Of a DNA stretch of 64,000 nt, positions 52,533 to 60,661 are shown one piece after another; position 1 is the first letter of the stretch; every line of letters begins with the position of its first letter. The notes beneath the pieces are model-generated. The model was not told where the DNA came from. It did not search any database and saw only the letters and a program-made list of their open reading frames with translations. The stretch comes from Pedococcus sp. 5OH_020 (GTDB taxonomy: Bacteria > Actinomycetota > Actinomycetes > Actinomycetales > Dermatophilaceae): the NCBI RefSeq assembly GCF_027812955.1, contig NZ_JAPYZV010000005.1, positions 310,001-374,000 of the forward strand. Reading direction: 5' to 3'. The position numbers were made by a program, and so were the translations under genes.

Positions 52533-52835
52533 GTGTTCATCGCAATTCTTGACTTCTCGACCGCCGCGGGGGACCGCGTCCGTGCACTGGCCCAGCTTGA
52601 GAGCGAGCGCCCCTTGGTGCGTTCGATGTCGGGCAACCTCGCGTTCCGTGTCTATGCGTCGCGCGAGGACGACCGCACCGTGACGGTGGTCCACGAGTGG
52701 CGGGACCAGTCATCATTCTCCGCCTACCTCGCCTCCGATGCCTTCGCCCGCTCCAACGCCGTGCTGCGACCCTTGGTGACCGAAGGGCCGGTGAGCCGTC
52801 GCTTCCGGGCGGAGCTCGTCGAGTCCGTCGCCTGA
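52533..52835 (+). CDS. Antibiotic-biosynthesis-monooxygenase (ABM) domain protein
   Basis: A 100-residue dimeric alpha/beta-barrel protein: MFIAILDFSTAAGDRVRALA, the central NLAFRVYASREDDRTVTVVH and the typical EWRDQSSFSAYLASDAFARS. The ABM fold includes quinone-forming monooxygenases and haem-degrading enzymes, and many members are of unknown role. AGGAG precedes the GTG start. An AraC-type regulator follows after 41 bp. Confidence 0.85.
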   Translation: MFIAILDFSTAAGDRVRALAQLESERPLVRSMSGNLAFRVYASREDDRTVTVVHEWRDQSSFSAYLASDAFARSNAVLRPLVTEGPVSRRFRAELVESVA

Positions 52836-52876
52836 CTGGGTCAGCGTCACTACGATCGGCGTGTGGGAGACCTGCG

Positions 52877-53629
52877 GTGACCCGCGAGGCGTTCGCGTTC
52901 GCACGGTCCTTCGCGCCGACCGGGCCTACGAAGCTGCTCGTCGACCGTCATTACCTCTTGTGCGCCTCGAAAGGCTCACTGCGGCTGGAGGCTGGGGGTC
53001 AATACTGGTTGCTCCCGCCGGCCCGGGCCGCCCTTCTGCGCGCGGGGCGGCCCGCCACGGTCACCATCGGGCAACCGGCGACGACCGCCTCCGTCCTCTT
53101 CCACGTCGACTTCGTATCGCCGCCGTCGCAGGACCTCACCGTCTTCGACCTCGTCCCGTTGGCGCGCGCGCTCCTGGCCGAGTGCGGGAAGTGGCAGGAG
53201 GCGCCGGAGCCGCTGCCCGCCTACGCTCGGGCGATCTTCACTGCGCTGGCGGCGGTGGCCTGGCGCTCGGCCGAGCGCCCGAGTCCCATCGTCATGCCGG
53301 TGGGGCGCTCAGCCGAGGTGCAGACCGCCCTACGACTCACCGAGGAACGGCTCGGCGACGAAGTCCGGTTCGAGGAGGTGGCGGCCGCGGTCGGACTGGT
53401 GCCCCGCTCGCTGGCGCGGCGGTTCGAAGCAGAGGTCGGGATGACGTGGCGCGCCACCCTCCGTCGGATGAGGGTGTTGCGAGCAGTCGAGCGGCTTGCG
53501 GCGGACGACACCCCAGTGACGACAATCGCGCACGATGTGGGCTACGGCTCACTGTCCGCGTTCAACGCCGCCTTCCACGACCTGACCGGCGCGACGCCAT
53601 CGGGCTACCGCGCCACGTTCACCGCCTAG
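52877..53629 (+). CDS. AraC-family transcriptional regulator
   Basis: A 250-residue regulator. The N-terminal cupin-like part (LLVDRHYLLCASKGSLRLEA) is followed by two helix-turn-helix units: VRFEEVAAAVGLVPRSLARR and VTTIAHDVGYGSLSAFNAAF, ending in the GATPSGYRATF signature. GTG 52877 follows GGGAG; longer frames overlap the ABM gene. It may regulate that gene, being 41 bp downstream in the same direction. Confidence 0.88.
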   Translation: MTREAFAFARSFAPTGPTKLLVDRHYLLCASKGSLRLEAGGQYWLLPPARAALLRAGRPATVTIGQPATTASVLFHVDFVSPPSQDLTVFDLVPLARALLAECGKWQEAPEPLPAYARAIFTALAAVAWRSAERPSPIVMPVGRSAEVQTALRLTEERLGDEVRFEEVAAAVGLVPRSLARRFEAEVGMTWRATLRRMRVLRAVERLAADDTPVTTIAHDVGYGSLSAFNAAFHDLTGATPSGYRATFTA

Positions 53630-53701
53630 ACCGAGCTGCCATCCCGGCGGGTCGGCCCACAGCACCCTCTCCGACAGTTCCTCCCGCCCTACGGTTGCGT
53701 G

Positions 53702-53947
53702 ATGAGCGAGCTTGACGGCTTTGTTTCGCAGGCCGTCCAACGTCAGCGCCACGCGACGACGGGTGTGCGCAACGGAGATCCAACGACCTTCCTCGAGCAG
53801 CTGTCGACGCATGACCCCGTATCGCCTTTTCCGGCATCGCAACCAAGTCAGGAGGGCTGGCGCAACGTCAGGCAAGCGATCCGAAGGGTCGCGTCGGTGC
53901 ATCGGCGTGAGGGGGCCGAGTGGAAGCTGGTGCATCGCCATGCTGAT
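53702..53947 (+). pseudogene. Internally deleted SnoaL-like gene
   Basis: The frame starts like a SnoaL-type protein (SELDGFVSQAVQRQRHAT, NGDPTTFLEQLSTHDPVSPF) and then jumps at about 53896 straight to the normal C-terminal ending VHRREGAEWKLVHRHAD. The central strands expected between (compare the intact relative at 10782) are absent. The deletion kept the frame. The product would lack the core of the cone fold, so it is most likely dead. Confidence 0.65.
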
Positions 53948-54213
53948 GATGCACGTGGGGCGGGGGGACGGCGAGGAGGGGCTGAGCTGGCCCGACGAGG
54001 CCAGGATCGTCCGCTACGACGAGGGCGCGCCGGCCGTCAGCGACGGCCCGTTCCCCGAGGGGAAAGAGTTCCTCATCGGCTTCTGGATCGTCGACTGCGA
54101 GAGCGAGGAGCGGGCGTACGCCCTCGCCGCAAAGGCGTCGTCGTCCCCGGGCCCCGGCGGTTCGCCGATGTGCATCCCGATCGAGGTGCGCCCGGTCGCG
54201 GGCCCGCCGCAGG
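53940..54213 (+). pseudogene. Internally deleted YCII/DGPF gene overlapping the SnoaL remnant
   Basis: It starts at ATG 53940 with MLMMHVGRGDGEEGLSW and passes directly to PDEARIVRYDEGAPAVSDGP, FPEGKEFLIGFWIVDCESEE and the ending GGSPMCIPIEVRPV. The usual middle helix of YCII proteins (about 30 residues before the DGPF strand) is missing, and the normal stop is lost: the frame runs on to 54431. Confidence 0.65.
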
Positions 54214-54316
54214 TGGACGCCCGACCGGCGCCTCAGGCCAGCCGGCGCCCTGTCGTCGATGTCCACGCTGCGCCCCAAACTGCCCTCCGGCGGCACGGAC
54301 CCTCGCGACATCCGGT

Positions 54317-54397
54317 CGGCTGGGCGAGGAGCGGTTCCTCCACGAGCGGTTCGGCGCGCCCTACGAGGAGTACAGGCAGCGCGTACGTCGGTGGGTC
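54317..54397 (+). pseudogene. C-terminal fragment resembling an isoprenylcysteine methyltransferase-like protein
   Basis: A short frame reads RLGEERFLHERFGAPYEEYR followed by QRVRRWV, which matches the C-terminal end of ICMT/phospholipid-methyltransferase-like membrane proteins. No membrane helices precede it, so only the tail survives. Confidence 0.5.
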
Positions 54398-54482
54398 TCA
54401 CTCGACCCGCTCTCGCGCTTCTTGGCCCTAGAGTCGGTGGCAGTGCACGGAGGAGCGGCGAGGAGCAGCGGAGAGGAAAGCA

Positions 54483-54758
54483 GTGAAGCTATACATCTGC
54501 TGGAGCACCAACGGAAGCGCTCATCACGACTGCCACAAGGCGCACCAGGCGTTGGCCGACGCTGGCTACAGCCCAGACATAGTGAAGGCCAGAGGGCAGG
54601 AGCATCTGCCGAAGTTCCTTCAGTTCAAGGTCCGCCGCGAAGTGCACGCCCTGACCGGCTCGTTCTTCGTCCCGGTACTGGTGCTCGAAGAGGGCACAGC
54701 CATCAACAAGCCCGACGAGATCGTGGCATGGGCAAAAGCCCATCCCGCCGACCGGTAG
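54483..54758 (+). CDS. Glutaredoxin/GST-N-like small protein
   Basis: A 91-residue protein of the thioredoxin-fold group annotated as GST N-terminal domain proteins: KLYICWSTNGS at the start, HHDCHKAHQALADAGYSPDI, EVHALTGSFFVPVLVLEEGT and NKPDEIVAWAKAHPA. The first loop lacks a CxxC pair (CWSTNGSAHHDC), so a classical redox site is not seen. The GTG start follows GAGAGGAAAGCA. Confidence 0.75.
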   Translation: MKLYICWSTNGSAHHDCHKAHQALADAGYSPDIVKARGQEHLPKFLQFKVRREVHALTGSFFVPVLVLEEGTAINKPDEIVAWAKAHPADR

Positions 54759-54811
54759 AGGCTCATCCTGACGAGTGTCGGGCCACGTCTGATGCGCGGG
54801 GCCTCCTGGCG

Positions 54812-55768
54812 TCAGCGCCACATTTCGCCTAGAGGCGCCGCGAGGCGTCGGCCTTGGTCGTAGCCTCCTCGTGCCGCCTGCAGCCGCGTGGATGGATCCA
54901 GCGCATTGGCGTCGAACACGTCACCCGCCCCGCCATCCGGGAACACCGTTTCCACCCAGCTGCCGCCTGCGCGCAGCTCGGCGACCTGCGTTGCAAGGTC
55001 CATGCCCCACTCGAGCGGCATACGAGACCTGCCACCGAACGGTGACAGTACGAGCACCCGCGCGAAGCCCGCCGCCAGGTCGGCGTTCTCGCTGCGTCGA
55101 TAGCCGCCGTTCAGGTACCGGTCCTCGCCGATGCGGTAGGGCGTCATGGCGGACGTGCTGGCGGCCACAGCGTCCACCAGGTCCACTCCGCTGTGACGGT
55201 CGAACACCACCGGCTGCCCTGTCCGGGCGTCGACAGCCGTGATGAGGACGGGCTGTTGCGGCCAGTCATGGCTGGGAAGGCGAGTCGCGACGATGTCGCG
55301 CCACCGCGTCGGACCAGAGGCCTCCGACACGTCCATCTCGAGCGCCGCGGCGCCCATCCGGCGGCGCATGTCGGACGCGTCCAGCGAAGAGCCGATGATT
55401 CCGTTCGACCACTCCAAGTAGGTCGGGCCCGAGATGCCGGCCCCGCGTCCCTTGCCCGATCTGTCGTGGCCAGCCTGTGGCCGAGGGAGCTCGGCGAGGA
55501 CGGCGGCGTACAGTTGGGCCGGTCGTGTCCCGCTGGTGATCTGGGCAGCTACCGTCGCCCCTGCAGACGTCCCGATGATGAGATCGGCCTCGGTCACGTC
55601 GACCCCCGCACCGGTCAGGCCAGCGATGAGCCCGAGCTCCCAGGCATTCCCTGCCGCTCCGCCACCAGCGAGAACCAAGGCTCGTTCGTTCGAGGTGGCC
55701 GCCGGGCCGACCCCAGGGGAGGTGGTCGTCGTGCTGATGCGCCGAGTCGACGACGGCGTGGAGCTCAT
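54812..55768 (-). CDS. Patatin-like phospholipase family protein with altered catalytic Asp motif
   Basis: A 318-residue protein. The oxyanion loop ALVLAGGGAAGNAWELGL and nucleophile elbow IIGTSAGATVA are intact. The second catalytic block, normally D-G-G/A, reads DRYLNGGYRRSENADLAAGF, with Asn where the dyad aspartate is expected (AAC codon). Either an Asp two or more residues away substitutes or the protein is inactive as a lipase. The ATG at 55768 has no strong ribosome site. It is 31 bp downstream of the gene at 55800 on the same strand. Confidence 0.82.
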   Translation of the reverse strand: MSSTPSSTRRISTTTTSPGVGPAATSNERALVLAGGGAAGNAWELGLIAGLTGAGVDVTEADLIIGTSAGATVAAQITSGTRPAQLYAAVLAELPRPQAGHDRSGKGRGAGISGPTYLEWSNGIIGSSLDASDMRRRMGAAALEMDVSEASGPTRWRDIVATRLPSHDWPQQPVLITAVDARTGQPVVFDRHSGVDLVDAVAASTSAMTPYRIGEDRYLNGGYRRSENADLAAGFARVLVLSPFGGRSRMPLEWGMDLATQVAELRAGGSWVETVFPDGGAGDVFDANALDPSTRLQAARGGYDQGRRLAAPLGEMWR

Positions 55769-55799
55769 GGAAGTCCATTCTCGCGGCTTGCTTCGCAGG

Positions 55800-56762
55800 T
55801 CAGCACGAGTGCTCGTACCAGTCGAGCACGCGCAGTGCCCGCAAGGTGTTCCACCGGCTGGGTTGCCCGTCGCCGTCCTCGAACTGGAACTGTGCCTCTC
55901 CCGGGTGCGTGTTCTCCAGCATCCAGGTGCCGTCGGGTCGACGCTTGTCGCGGACGAGCTGCACCGCCTCGGCGATCCGACCATCCGGGGCTTCCCCAGT
56001 GAGCCGGAAGTAGTCGACCGCGCGCAGGACGTCGTAGTGCCAGCGGGGCGGCCAGGAGAACTGGAGCCATCGCTCGGACGGCACCTCGCCTGTGCTCTTG
56101 CGTCTGAACAGCTGCCGCTGCAGCAGGTAGTCCTCACCACGGCGGCGAGACTCGGCGACTGGGACCTGCCCACAGGACAGCTCGTACTCCAGCAGACCCT
56201 CGAGCACACAGATGGTCGAGTCGAAGGACGAGACGGTTGCCCCGTTCTCGCTGTCGCAGTTCCAGCCGCCCTCGGCGAGCTGGTCGTCGAGGAGGCGCGA
56301 CACCAGCCCGTCGACCTCTGCTCCGAAGTAGGCCCCGATGGCGACGGTCCGGCCGTTGATGCAGGGCTCCACCTCGCCGTCGAAGAACGCCTGGCCGTCG
56401 TGCTCCCAACGGCAGTTCGCCGCGACGAGCTCGATGGTGGTGCGCGCGGCCCGGCTCTGCGGATCCAGGCCGAGGTCGCGCAGTACCATCAGCGTGGGCA
56501 GTGTCGAGGTCCAGGGCTGACCGTGTGAGAAGTCGGGCTCGATGCCGGCCCGCCAGTCATCGGCGATGCGCCGCGGGAAGCACGCGCCCCCGTCCCACTG
56601 CCCGTCGCCATCCCGCAGGGCCAGCAGGCGAGCTCCCCAGCCCTCAGTCTCGACGCGGGCGCGCTCGACGGCCACCCGGTCGGCGGGGGCATTGAGCAGG
56701 TCTCGCAGCACCTGCCACCGAATCGCCGGATCACTGTCGAGGAGCCAGTCGATGACGTCCAT
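55800..56762 (-). CDS. Alpha-toroid (squalene cyclase-like) protein of unknown function
   Basis: A 320-residue protein beginning MDVIDWLLDSDPAIRWQVLR. Repeated helix pairs carry ARLLALRDGDGQWDGGACFP, LLDDQLAEGGWNCDSENGAT, RWLQFSWPPRWHYDVLRAVD and LVRDKRRPDGTWMLENTHPG, the QxxDGxW-type repeats of terpene-cyclase/prenyltransferase toroids. The cyclase acid motif DxDD is absent, so it is probably not a terpene cyclase. Function unknown. The frame beyond 56762 is rejected. Confidence 0.78.
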   Translation of the reverse strand: MDVIDWLLDSDPAIRWQVLRDLLNAPADRVAVERARVETEGWGARLLALRDGDGQWDGGACFPRRIADDWRAGIEPDFSHGQPWTSTLPTLMVLRDLGLDPQSRAARTTIELVAANCRWEHDGQAFFDGEVEPCINGRTVAIGAYFGAEVDGLVSRLLDDQLAEGGWNCDSENGATVSSFDSTICVLEGLLEYELSCGQVPVAESRRRGEDYLLQRQLFRRKSTGEVPSERWLQFSWPPRWHYDVLRAVDYFRLTGEAPDGRIAEAVQLVRDKRRPDGTWMLENTHPGEAQFQFEDGDGQPSRWNTLRALRVLDWYEHSC

Positions 56763-56848
56763 GGGAACCGATCCTAAAACCTGGGATCGCCACGCCTGCG
56801 CCTTTATTGGCGCCCGCCGGCGAGGGGCGCTGAGGTCACCCGCCAGGG

Positions 56849-57316
56849 CTACTGAAGTGGGATGTCGTAGTCCCCACTGCGTTCTTCGTCGTTGCGCGGC
56901 CCGAAGAAGCGGCGTTCGTCCTCGCTGATTGCGAGGTCGTTGATGGAAGCCTCCCGACGCCGCATCAGGCCGTTGTCGTCGAACTCCCACAGCTCGTTGC
57001 CGTAGCTCCGGAACCACTGGCCCGCGCGGTCATGACACTCGTACTGGAAGCGCACGGCGATGCGGTTGTCAGTGAAGCTCCACAGGCTCTTGCGCAGGAC
57101 ATAGTCCAGCTCGCGCTCCCACTTGGCGGTCAGGAACTGGACGATCTGCTCGCGGCCTGTGATGAACGTGTCGCGGTTCCGCCATACGGAGTCGGTGGTG
57201 TACGCGAGGCTGACGCGTTGGGGGTCGCGGGTGTTCCAGGCATCCTCGGCGGCCTGGACCTTCTGCCTCGCGGTGGCCTCGTCAAAGGGCGGGAATGGCG
57301 GACGGCCTTGCGTCAT
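56849..57316 (-). CDS. DUF1348 SnoaL/NTF2-like protein
   Basis: A 155-residue protein: [60 protein letters not shown] and [17 protein letters not shown] are hallmarks of DUF1348. The central [20 protein letters not shown] completes the match. The ATG at 57316 has AAAGG at 8 bases. Function unknown. It is convergent with nothing and stands alone. Confidence 0.88.
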   Translation of the reverse strand: MTQGRPPFPPFDEATARQKVQAAEDAWNTRDPQRVSLAYTTDSVWRNRDTFITGREQIVQFLTAKWERELDYVLRKSLWSFTDNRIAVRFQYECHDRAGQWFRSYGNELWEFDDNGLMRRREASINDLAISEDERRFFGPRNDEERSGDYDIPLQ

Positions 57317-57614
57317 GGGGCAACCTTTCACTGTGGCGCGTGCCCGCCATCATCCCCCTCGAAGGTGCGGACAGGCGACATGCCGATTGCACGAGCGCGC
57401 TGGCACGCCAATTGCACGAGCGCGCCTGGCACGCTGCCGCGGCCAGGCCGACGCCAGCGATTGAGACGTCCTTGTCGGTCGCCGCCAGCGGCGCGGCCAC
57501 CTCCTGGGCCAGCGGTCCCCCCGCGAGCTCCCGTGTCTGCGCGAGGTGGAGACGAAACTGCTCCTCGGTAGGGACGGTGCAGCCGAAGTCGCCCCACTCC
57601 ACCGCCAGTTCCAC
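57282..57614 (-). CDS. Doubtful ORF with protein-like first half
   Basis: The GTG at 57614 opens a frame with good codon bias for about 65 residues ([40 protein letters not shown]). It then becomes disordered and overlaps the DUF1348 start. It contains a duplicated segment at 57386-57434. It may be a truncated gene. No family recognised. Confidence 0.3.
   Translation of the reverse strand: MELAVEWGDFGCTVPTEEQFRLHLAQTRELAGGPLAQEVAAPLAATDKDVSIAGVGLAAAACQARSCNWRASALVQSACRLSAPSRGMMAGTRHSERLPHDARPSAIPAL
57386..57434. repeat. Short tandem duplication
   Basis: ATTGCACGAGCGCGC followed by TGGCACGC occurs twice (57386-57408 and 57411-57434); the second copy has one extra C. Confidence 0.8.
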
Positions 57615-57630
57615 CCCTCTCGAGGGACAC

Positions 57631-58746
57631 CTAGGAGGTGAGTTCCAGGTGCAGGTCCAAGCCTAGGATGCGGGCCAGTCGCCCGGCCTCCTGTTCGATG
57701 GCGGCCCTCGGCTGCTGCCGCTCGTCCAGCCAGGTGACGGTAAGGTCCTCACCTCTTCGCACCCACGTCCCGCAGACCACCCCGCCGACGATGACGGGGT
57801 TGGCCTTGCGCGTGACGAGGTCGCGACGGGAAGTCGGCGTGACATGGGTGTCCTTGGTGCCCGGACCGATCACCCATTGGTCGTGGCCCGGGAGAAACCG
57901 CACGGCCTCCGACGGTACCGCCGTCTGCAGCGCATTGACGTCCTCGCGCAACACGTACGCCGTCGTGCCCTCGACGTCGACTTGGACGAGCTGCTCGCCT
58001 AGCGTGGAGATCCAGCCGCCGAGCCGTTTCCGGCCCGCGCTCAGGCCCTCTCCGAGCCAGTACTGGACGTGGTCGACGGTCGTCGGCCCGTACGTGCGTA
58101 CGTAGGCCGCGATGGCACGCGGGCCCGCCTCGTCGAGGTCCGGAAGGCCGCGCCAGCGTGGGTTCTGGTCGAGCCGCTGAAAAGTGGCCTGCCCGTCGCG
58201 GGGCGGACCGAAGCTCACGTCGCCTTGCCAGGTGAGCGGCTTGATGAGCGTGCCGGCGCCCTCGTCGAAGACCGGCTTCAGGTGCCGGTACGCAGGGCGT
58301 CTGGTGAGCGCCTCCCCCAGCTCGAGGACAGTCAGGGGTCCGTCGCTGAGCGCGTCCCGTACCGCGGCCCGGAAGTCTGGCCAGTCAGCTGGAGCCAGCC
58401 GGTAGTACTCCACCCAGCTCGGCAGCTCCCACTGGCGTCCGGCCGATCGGAGGGCGAGATAGACGCCGCCGTCCTCGGGTGAGAGATAGTGCATCGCACC
58501 GCGGAAGGCGAAGGCCTTGATCACCGTGCCGTCTGCGAGAGCCTTCGCGAGCTCACCGCGACGCGACGTCGTACGGCGGGTGCGAACAGCAAGCTCGGCG
58601 AGCGACTCGTCCATCGACAGCACCGCCCCGAGGCGGCGTACGACGCCGGGCACCGACTCAGACCCCACTGGATCGAGGAGGTGTCGCTCCATCCGCCAGG
58701 CCAGCGCCTGCGCCCAGGTCACTGAGACCTCGGTCGACGTAGTCAT
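57631..58746 (-). CDS. Winged-helix DNA-binding domain protein (HTH_42 family)
   Basis: A 371-residue protein: WAQALAWRMERHLLDPVGSE at the start, RRGELAKALADGTVIKAFAF with RGAMHYLSPEDGGVYLALRS in the first third, TYGPTTVDHVQYWLGEGLSA in the middle and FLPGHDQWVIGPGTKDTHVT near the end. These mark the AlkX/YcaQ-like HTH_42 family, whose best-known members are DNA-repair glycosylases; most actinobacterial ones are untested. The ATG at 58746 starts the conserved region. Confidence 0.82.
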   Translation of the reverse strand: MTTSTEVSVTWAQALAWRMERHLLDPVGSESVPGVVRRLGAVLSMDESLAELAVRTRRTTSRRGELAKALADGTVIKAFAFRGAMHYLSPEDGGVYLALRSAGRQWELPSWVEYYRLAPADWPDFRAAVRDALSDGPLTVLELGEALTRRPAYRHLKPVFDEGAGTLIKPLTWQGDVSFGPPRDGQATFQRLDQNPRWRGLPDLDEAGPRAIAAYVRTYGPTTVDHVQYWLGEGLSAGRKRLGGWISTLGEQLVQVDVEGTTAYVLREDVNALQTAVPSEAVRFLPGHDQWVIGPGTKDTHVTPTSRRDLVTRKANPVIVGGVVCGTWVRRGEDLTVTWLDERQQPRAAIEQEAGRLARILGLDLHLELTS

Positions 58747-58836
58747 GTCCGCACCCTCGCACGTGTCCAGCAACGGGGTGTCGTATTCGGCGACGGCTCC
58801 TCCGAGAGCACTCAGCACGACGGCGCAACGACCCCG

Positions 58837-59058
58837 TCACTCGCTCAGACTGAGAAGCTCGCCCGGGGTACAGCCAAGGGCGTCGCAGATTGCGGTGAGT
58901 GTGCTGAAACGGATCGCCTTGGCGTGGTTGTTCTTGAGAACGGAGAGGTTGGCGACGGTCACGCCGACGCGGGACGACAGCTCGACCAGAGTCATCCCTC
59001 TCGTTTCGAGAAATGCGTCGAGATGGACCGTGATCCGATGGTCAGGCGGCTCGCGCAT
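58837..59058 (-). CDS. Small XRE-type transcriptional regulator (YozG-like)
   Basis: A 73-residue Cro/CI helix-turn-helix protein: TRGMTLVELSSRVGVTVANL and SVLKNNHAKAIRFSTLTAIC, ending in DALGCTPGELLSL. The ATG shares a base with the DUF2975 stop (TGATG), the usual DUF2975-XRE pairing. It probably binds the tandem operator at 59668-59705 and represses the pair; that is inference. Confidence 0.9.
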   Translation of the reverse strand: MREPPDHRITVHLDAFLETRGMTLVELSSRVGVTVANLSVLKNNHAKAIRFSTLTAICDALGCTPGELLSLSE

Positions 59059-59654
59059 CAGATGAGGGTGTCGAGCTCTGCCCGCATGGCCACGCCCCGG
59101 CCGAGGATCCGTCCGAAGGCCGCGAAGATCAGCCCCACCGCCAGCCATGCCAGGGGCGTGGCTTGGGGCCTGAAGGTGAACGAGGAGCTCAGCATCGTCG
59201 TGCACAGCAGCCCTTGTCCCACCTGGCTCAACATCCACGTGCCGAGACCCGCGAAGGCCGTGAGCTTGCCAAGGGTCGCCAGCGCCTCCGCGCTCTCCGT
59301 GGTGAACGGGTCCCCGTCCTGGGCACCCCTCACGAGCCTGGCCATGCGACGGCCGATCTCCGCGACGAGAACGAGCCCGGGCACCTCGGTCAGCATGTGG
59401 AGCAGCCGTTGTGCGGGGGACGGGTCCTCGATCTGGAACGGTGACCAGCCGGACGGGTCAGGGACAACGCCGGCAACGACGCCGCCGGCCCGATGTAGCC
59501 CGGACAGCGCAGCCTCGGGGAGGTCCTGACTGACCGGTGACCCCGGGATGAAGGCGATGGCCAGGACCGCGACCGCGAGGCACAGCGCGGCAACGAAGAC
59601 GAACAGGGCGGCAGCGTGCAGCCAACGGAGCCCGCTGGTGAGACTCATCGACAT
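59058..59654 (-). CDS. DUF2975 membrane protein
   Basis: A 198-residue protein with four hydrophobic segments (ALFVFVAALCLAVAVLAIAF, PGLVLVAEIGRR region, GLGTWMLSQVGQGLL, LAVGLIFAAFGRILGRG) and the DUF2975 hallmark DGDPFTTESAEALATLGKLT. GGAGC precedes the ATG at 59654. The function is unknown; it is regularly encoded with a small XRE repressor, as here. Confidence 0.9.
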   Translation of the reverse strand: MSMSLTSGLRWLHAAALFVFVAALCLAVAVLAIAFIPGSPVSQDLPEAALSGLHRAGGVVAGVVPDPSGWSPFQIEDPSPAQRLLHMLTEVPGLVLVAEIGRRMARLVRGAQDGDPFTTESAEALATLGKLTAFAGLGTWMLSQVGQGLLCTTMLSSSFTFRPQATPLAWLAVGLIFAAFGRILGRGVAMRAELDTLI

Positions 59655-59667
59655 GGGAGCTCCGAGG

Positions 59668-59705
59668 GATATTGAGAAACGATATGGATATCGAGAAACG
59701 ATATG
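59668..59705. promoter_or_regulatory. Two tandem 19-bp operators over the DUF2975 promoter
   Basis: GATATTGAGAAACGATATG (59668-59686) and GATATCGAGAAACGATATG (59687-59705) abut each other. The second contains the perfect inverted repeat ATATCG-AGAAA-CGATAT; the first differs by one base. The second copy overlaps the -10 box of the promoter. Confidence 0.8.
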
Positions 59706-59726
59706 CCTGGCATTGGCCGCCGTCAA
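59698..59726 (-). promoter_or_regulatory. Promoter of the DUF2975-XRE operon
   Basis: On the minus strand TTGACG (59726-59721) and TATCGT (59703-59698) are spaced by 17 bases, 44 bp before the DUF2975 start. The -10 lies inside operator copy 2, so binding there would block RNA polymerase. Confidence 0.7.
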
Positions 59727-59750
59727 GGTTCCACGTGAGAGGTTGTCGGC

Positions 59751-60167
59751 ATGGCGGTGATCGCGGACGTCCGACCGCTCGGCGACGGCTTGGAGCGCTC
59801 CTACCAGGTCTACGTTCGCGGCAGGCTGAAGTTCCGAGTCAAGCAGATCGTCTACGTGGCGTTCTCCGTGGACGAGACCGTGATGGGCTTCGCATTCCCG
59901 AAGGTCGAGCGCGCGGCGCTCGTCGCGAGCGAGCCGCGCAAGTTCCAGATGCCCTCAGCGTCGGATCTGCGGTTCAACTGGCTCAACGCCGATCTCGCGT
60001 CACTGCAGCCGACGGAGGCCCGCGAGCTCGTCGTCGACGCGTGGCGCCTGGTCGTCCCCAAGAAGCTCTCCCGAGCCTACGACCTCACCCATCCCCATGG
60101 TCCTGGTCGACGCGAAGTGCCCGTAGGCTCGGTTCGTCCCAATGGCCGCAGCGCAGGGGAGAGCTAG
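59751..60167 (+). CDS. MmcQ/YjbR (DUF419) family protein
   Basis: A 138-residue protein with YVRGRLKFRVKQIVYVAFSV, MGFAFPKVERAALVASEPRK and ELVVDAWRLVVPKKLSRAYD, the CyaY-like fold signature of YjbR proteins, which are thought to bind DNA or other partners. The VOC gene starts directly after its stop. It is divergent from the DUF2975 promoter. Confidence 0.82.
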   Translation: MAVIADVRPLGDGLERSYQVYVRGRLKFRVKQIVYVAFSVDETVMGFAFPKVERAALVASEPRKFQMPSASDLRFNWLNADLASLQPTEARELVVDAWRLVVPKKLSRAYDLTHPHGPGRREVPVGSVRPNGRSAGES

Positions 60168-60575
60168 ATGATCAGCAGGCTGAGTGTCGCTTCCCTCTAT
60201 GTCCTGGACAAGGACGAGGCCCTCGACTTCTATGTCGGCAAGCTCGGTCTCGAGAAGAGCAACGACGTGCGACAGGGGGACTACCGCTGGCTGACGGTCC
60301 GTGTCCCGGGCAGCCGGGAGACCGAGATCTCGCTTGAGCTGCCCGGTCCGCCGCTCCACGACGAGGCGACGGCCGAGCGACTGCGCGAGCTGGTCACGAA
60401 GGGCGCTCTCGGTGGCCTCGTCTTCGTCACCGAGGACGCGCGTGCCCTGTACGACTCGCTCCGCGAACGCGGCGTCACGGAGTTCACCCAGAAGCCCACC
60501 GAGCACTTCTACGGCACCGACATGGCGCTCCGGGACCCGTTCGGCAACCCCATCCGGATTCTGCAGCAGGGATAG
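60168..60575 (+). CDS. VOC-family glyoxalase-like protein
   Basis: A 135-residue VOC protein: SVASLYVLDKDEALDFYVGK, LGLEKSNDVRQGDYRWLTVR, a linker, GLVFVTEDARALYDSLRERG, and GTDMALRDPFGNPIRILQQ. GGGGAGAG lies 6 bases before the ATG, and the stop of the YjbR-like gene is immediately upstream, so the two are co-transcribed. Substrate unknown. Confidence 0.87.
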   Translation: MISRLSVASLYVLDKDEALDFYVGKLGLEKSNDVRQGDYRWLTVRVPGSRETEISLELPGPPLHDEATAERLRELVTKGALGGLVFVTEDARALYDSLRERGVTEFTQKPTEHFYGTDMALRDPFGNPIRILQQG

Positions 60576-60601
60576 GTCGCGGAGCCCCGCCGCGGCTCAG
60601 A

Positions 60602-60630
60602 CCCTTCCGTACCACTTTCCCTTCCGTACC
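60602..60630. repeat. Direct repeat upstream of the mau-like promoter
   Basis: CCCTTCCGTACC occurs at 60602-60613 and again at 60619-60630 (17 bp start to start), 32 bp before the -35 box at 60662. It could be a pair of activator half-sites. Confidence 0.5.
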
Positions 60631-60661
60631 TCGTGTCCTCAAGGCCCCTGACATGCGGCTG

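Noticed and set aside
53549-53941. 130-aa minus-strand frame after the AraC gene
   Set aside because: It is antisense to the SnoaL remnant and shows no family pattern; the plus-strand reading is clearly protein-derived.
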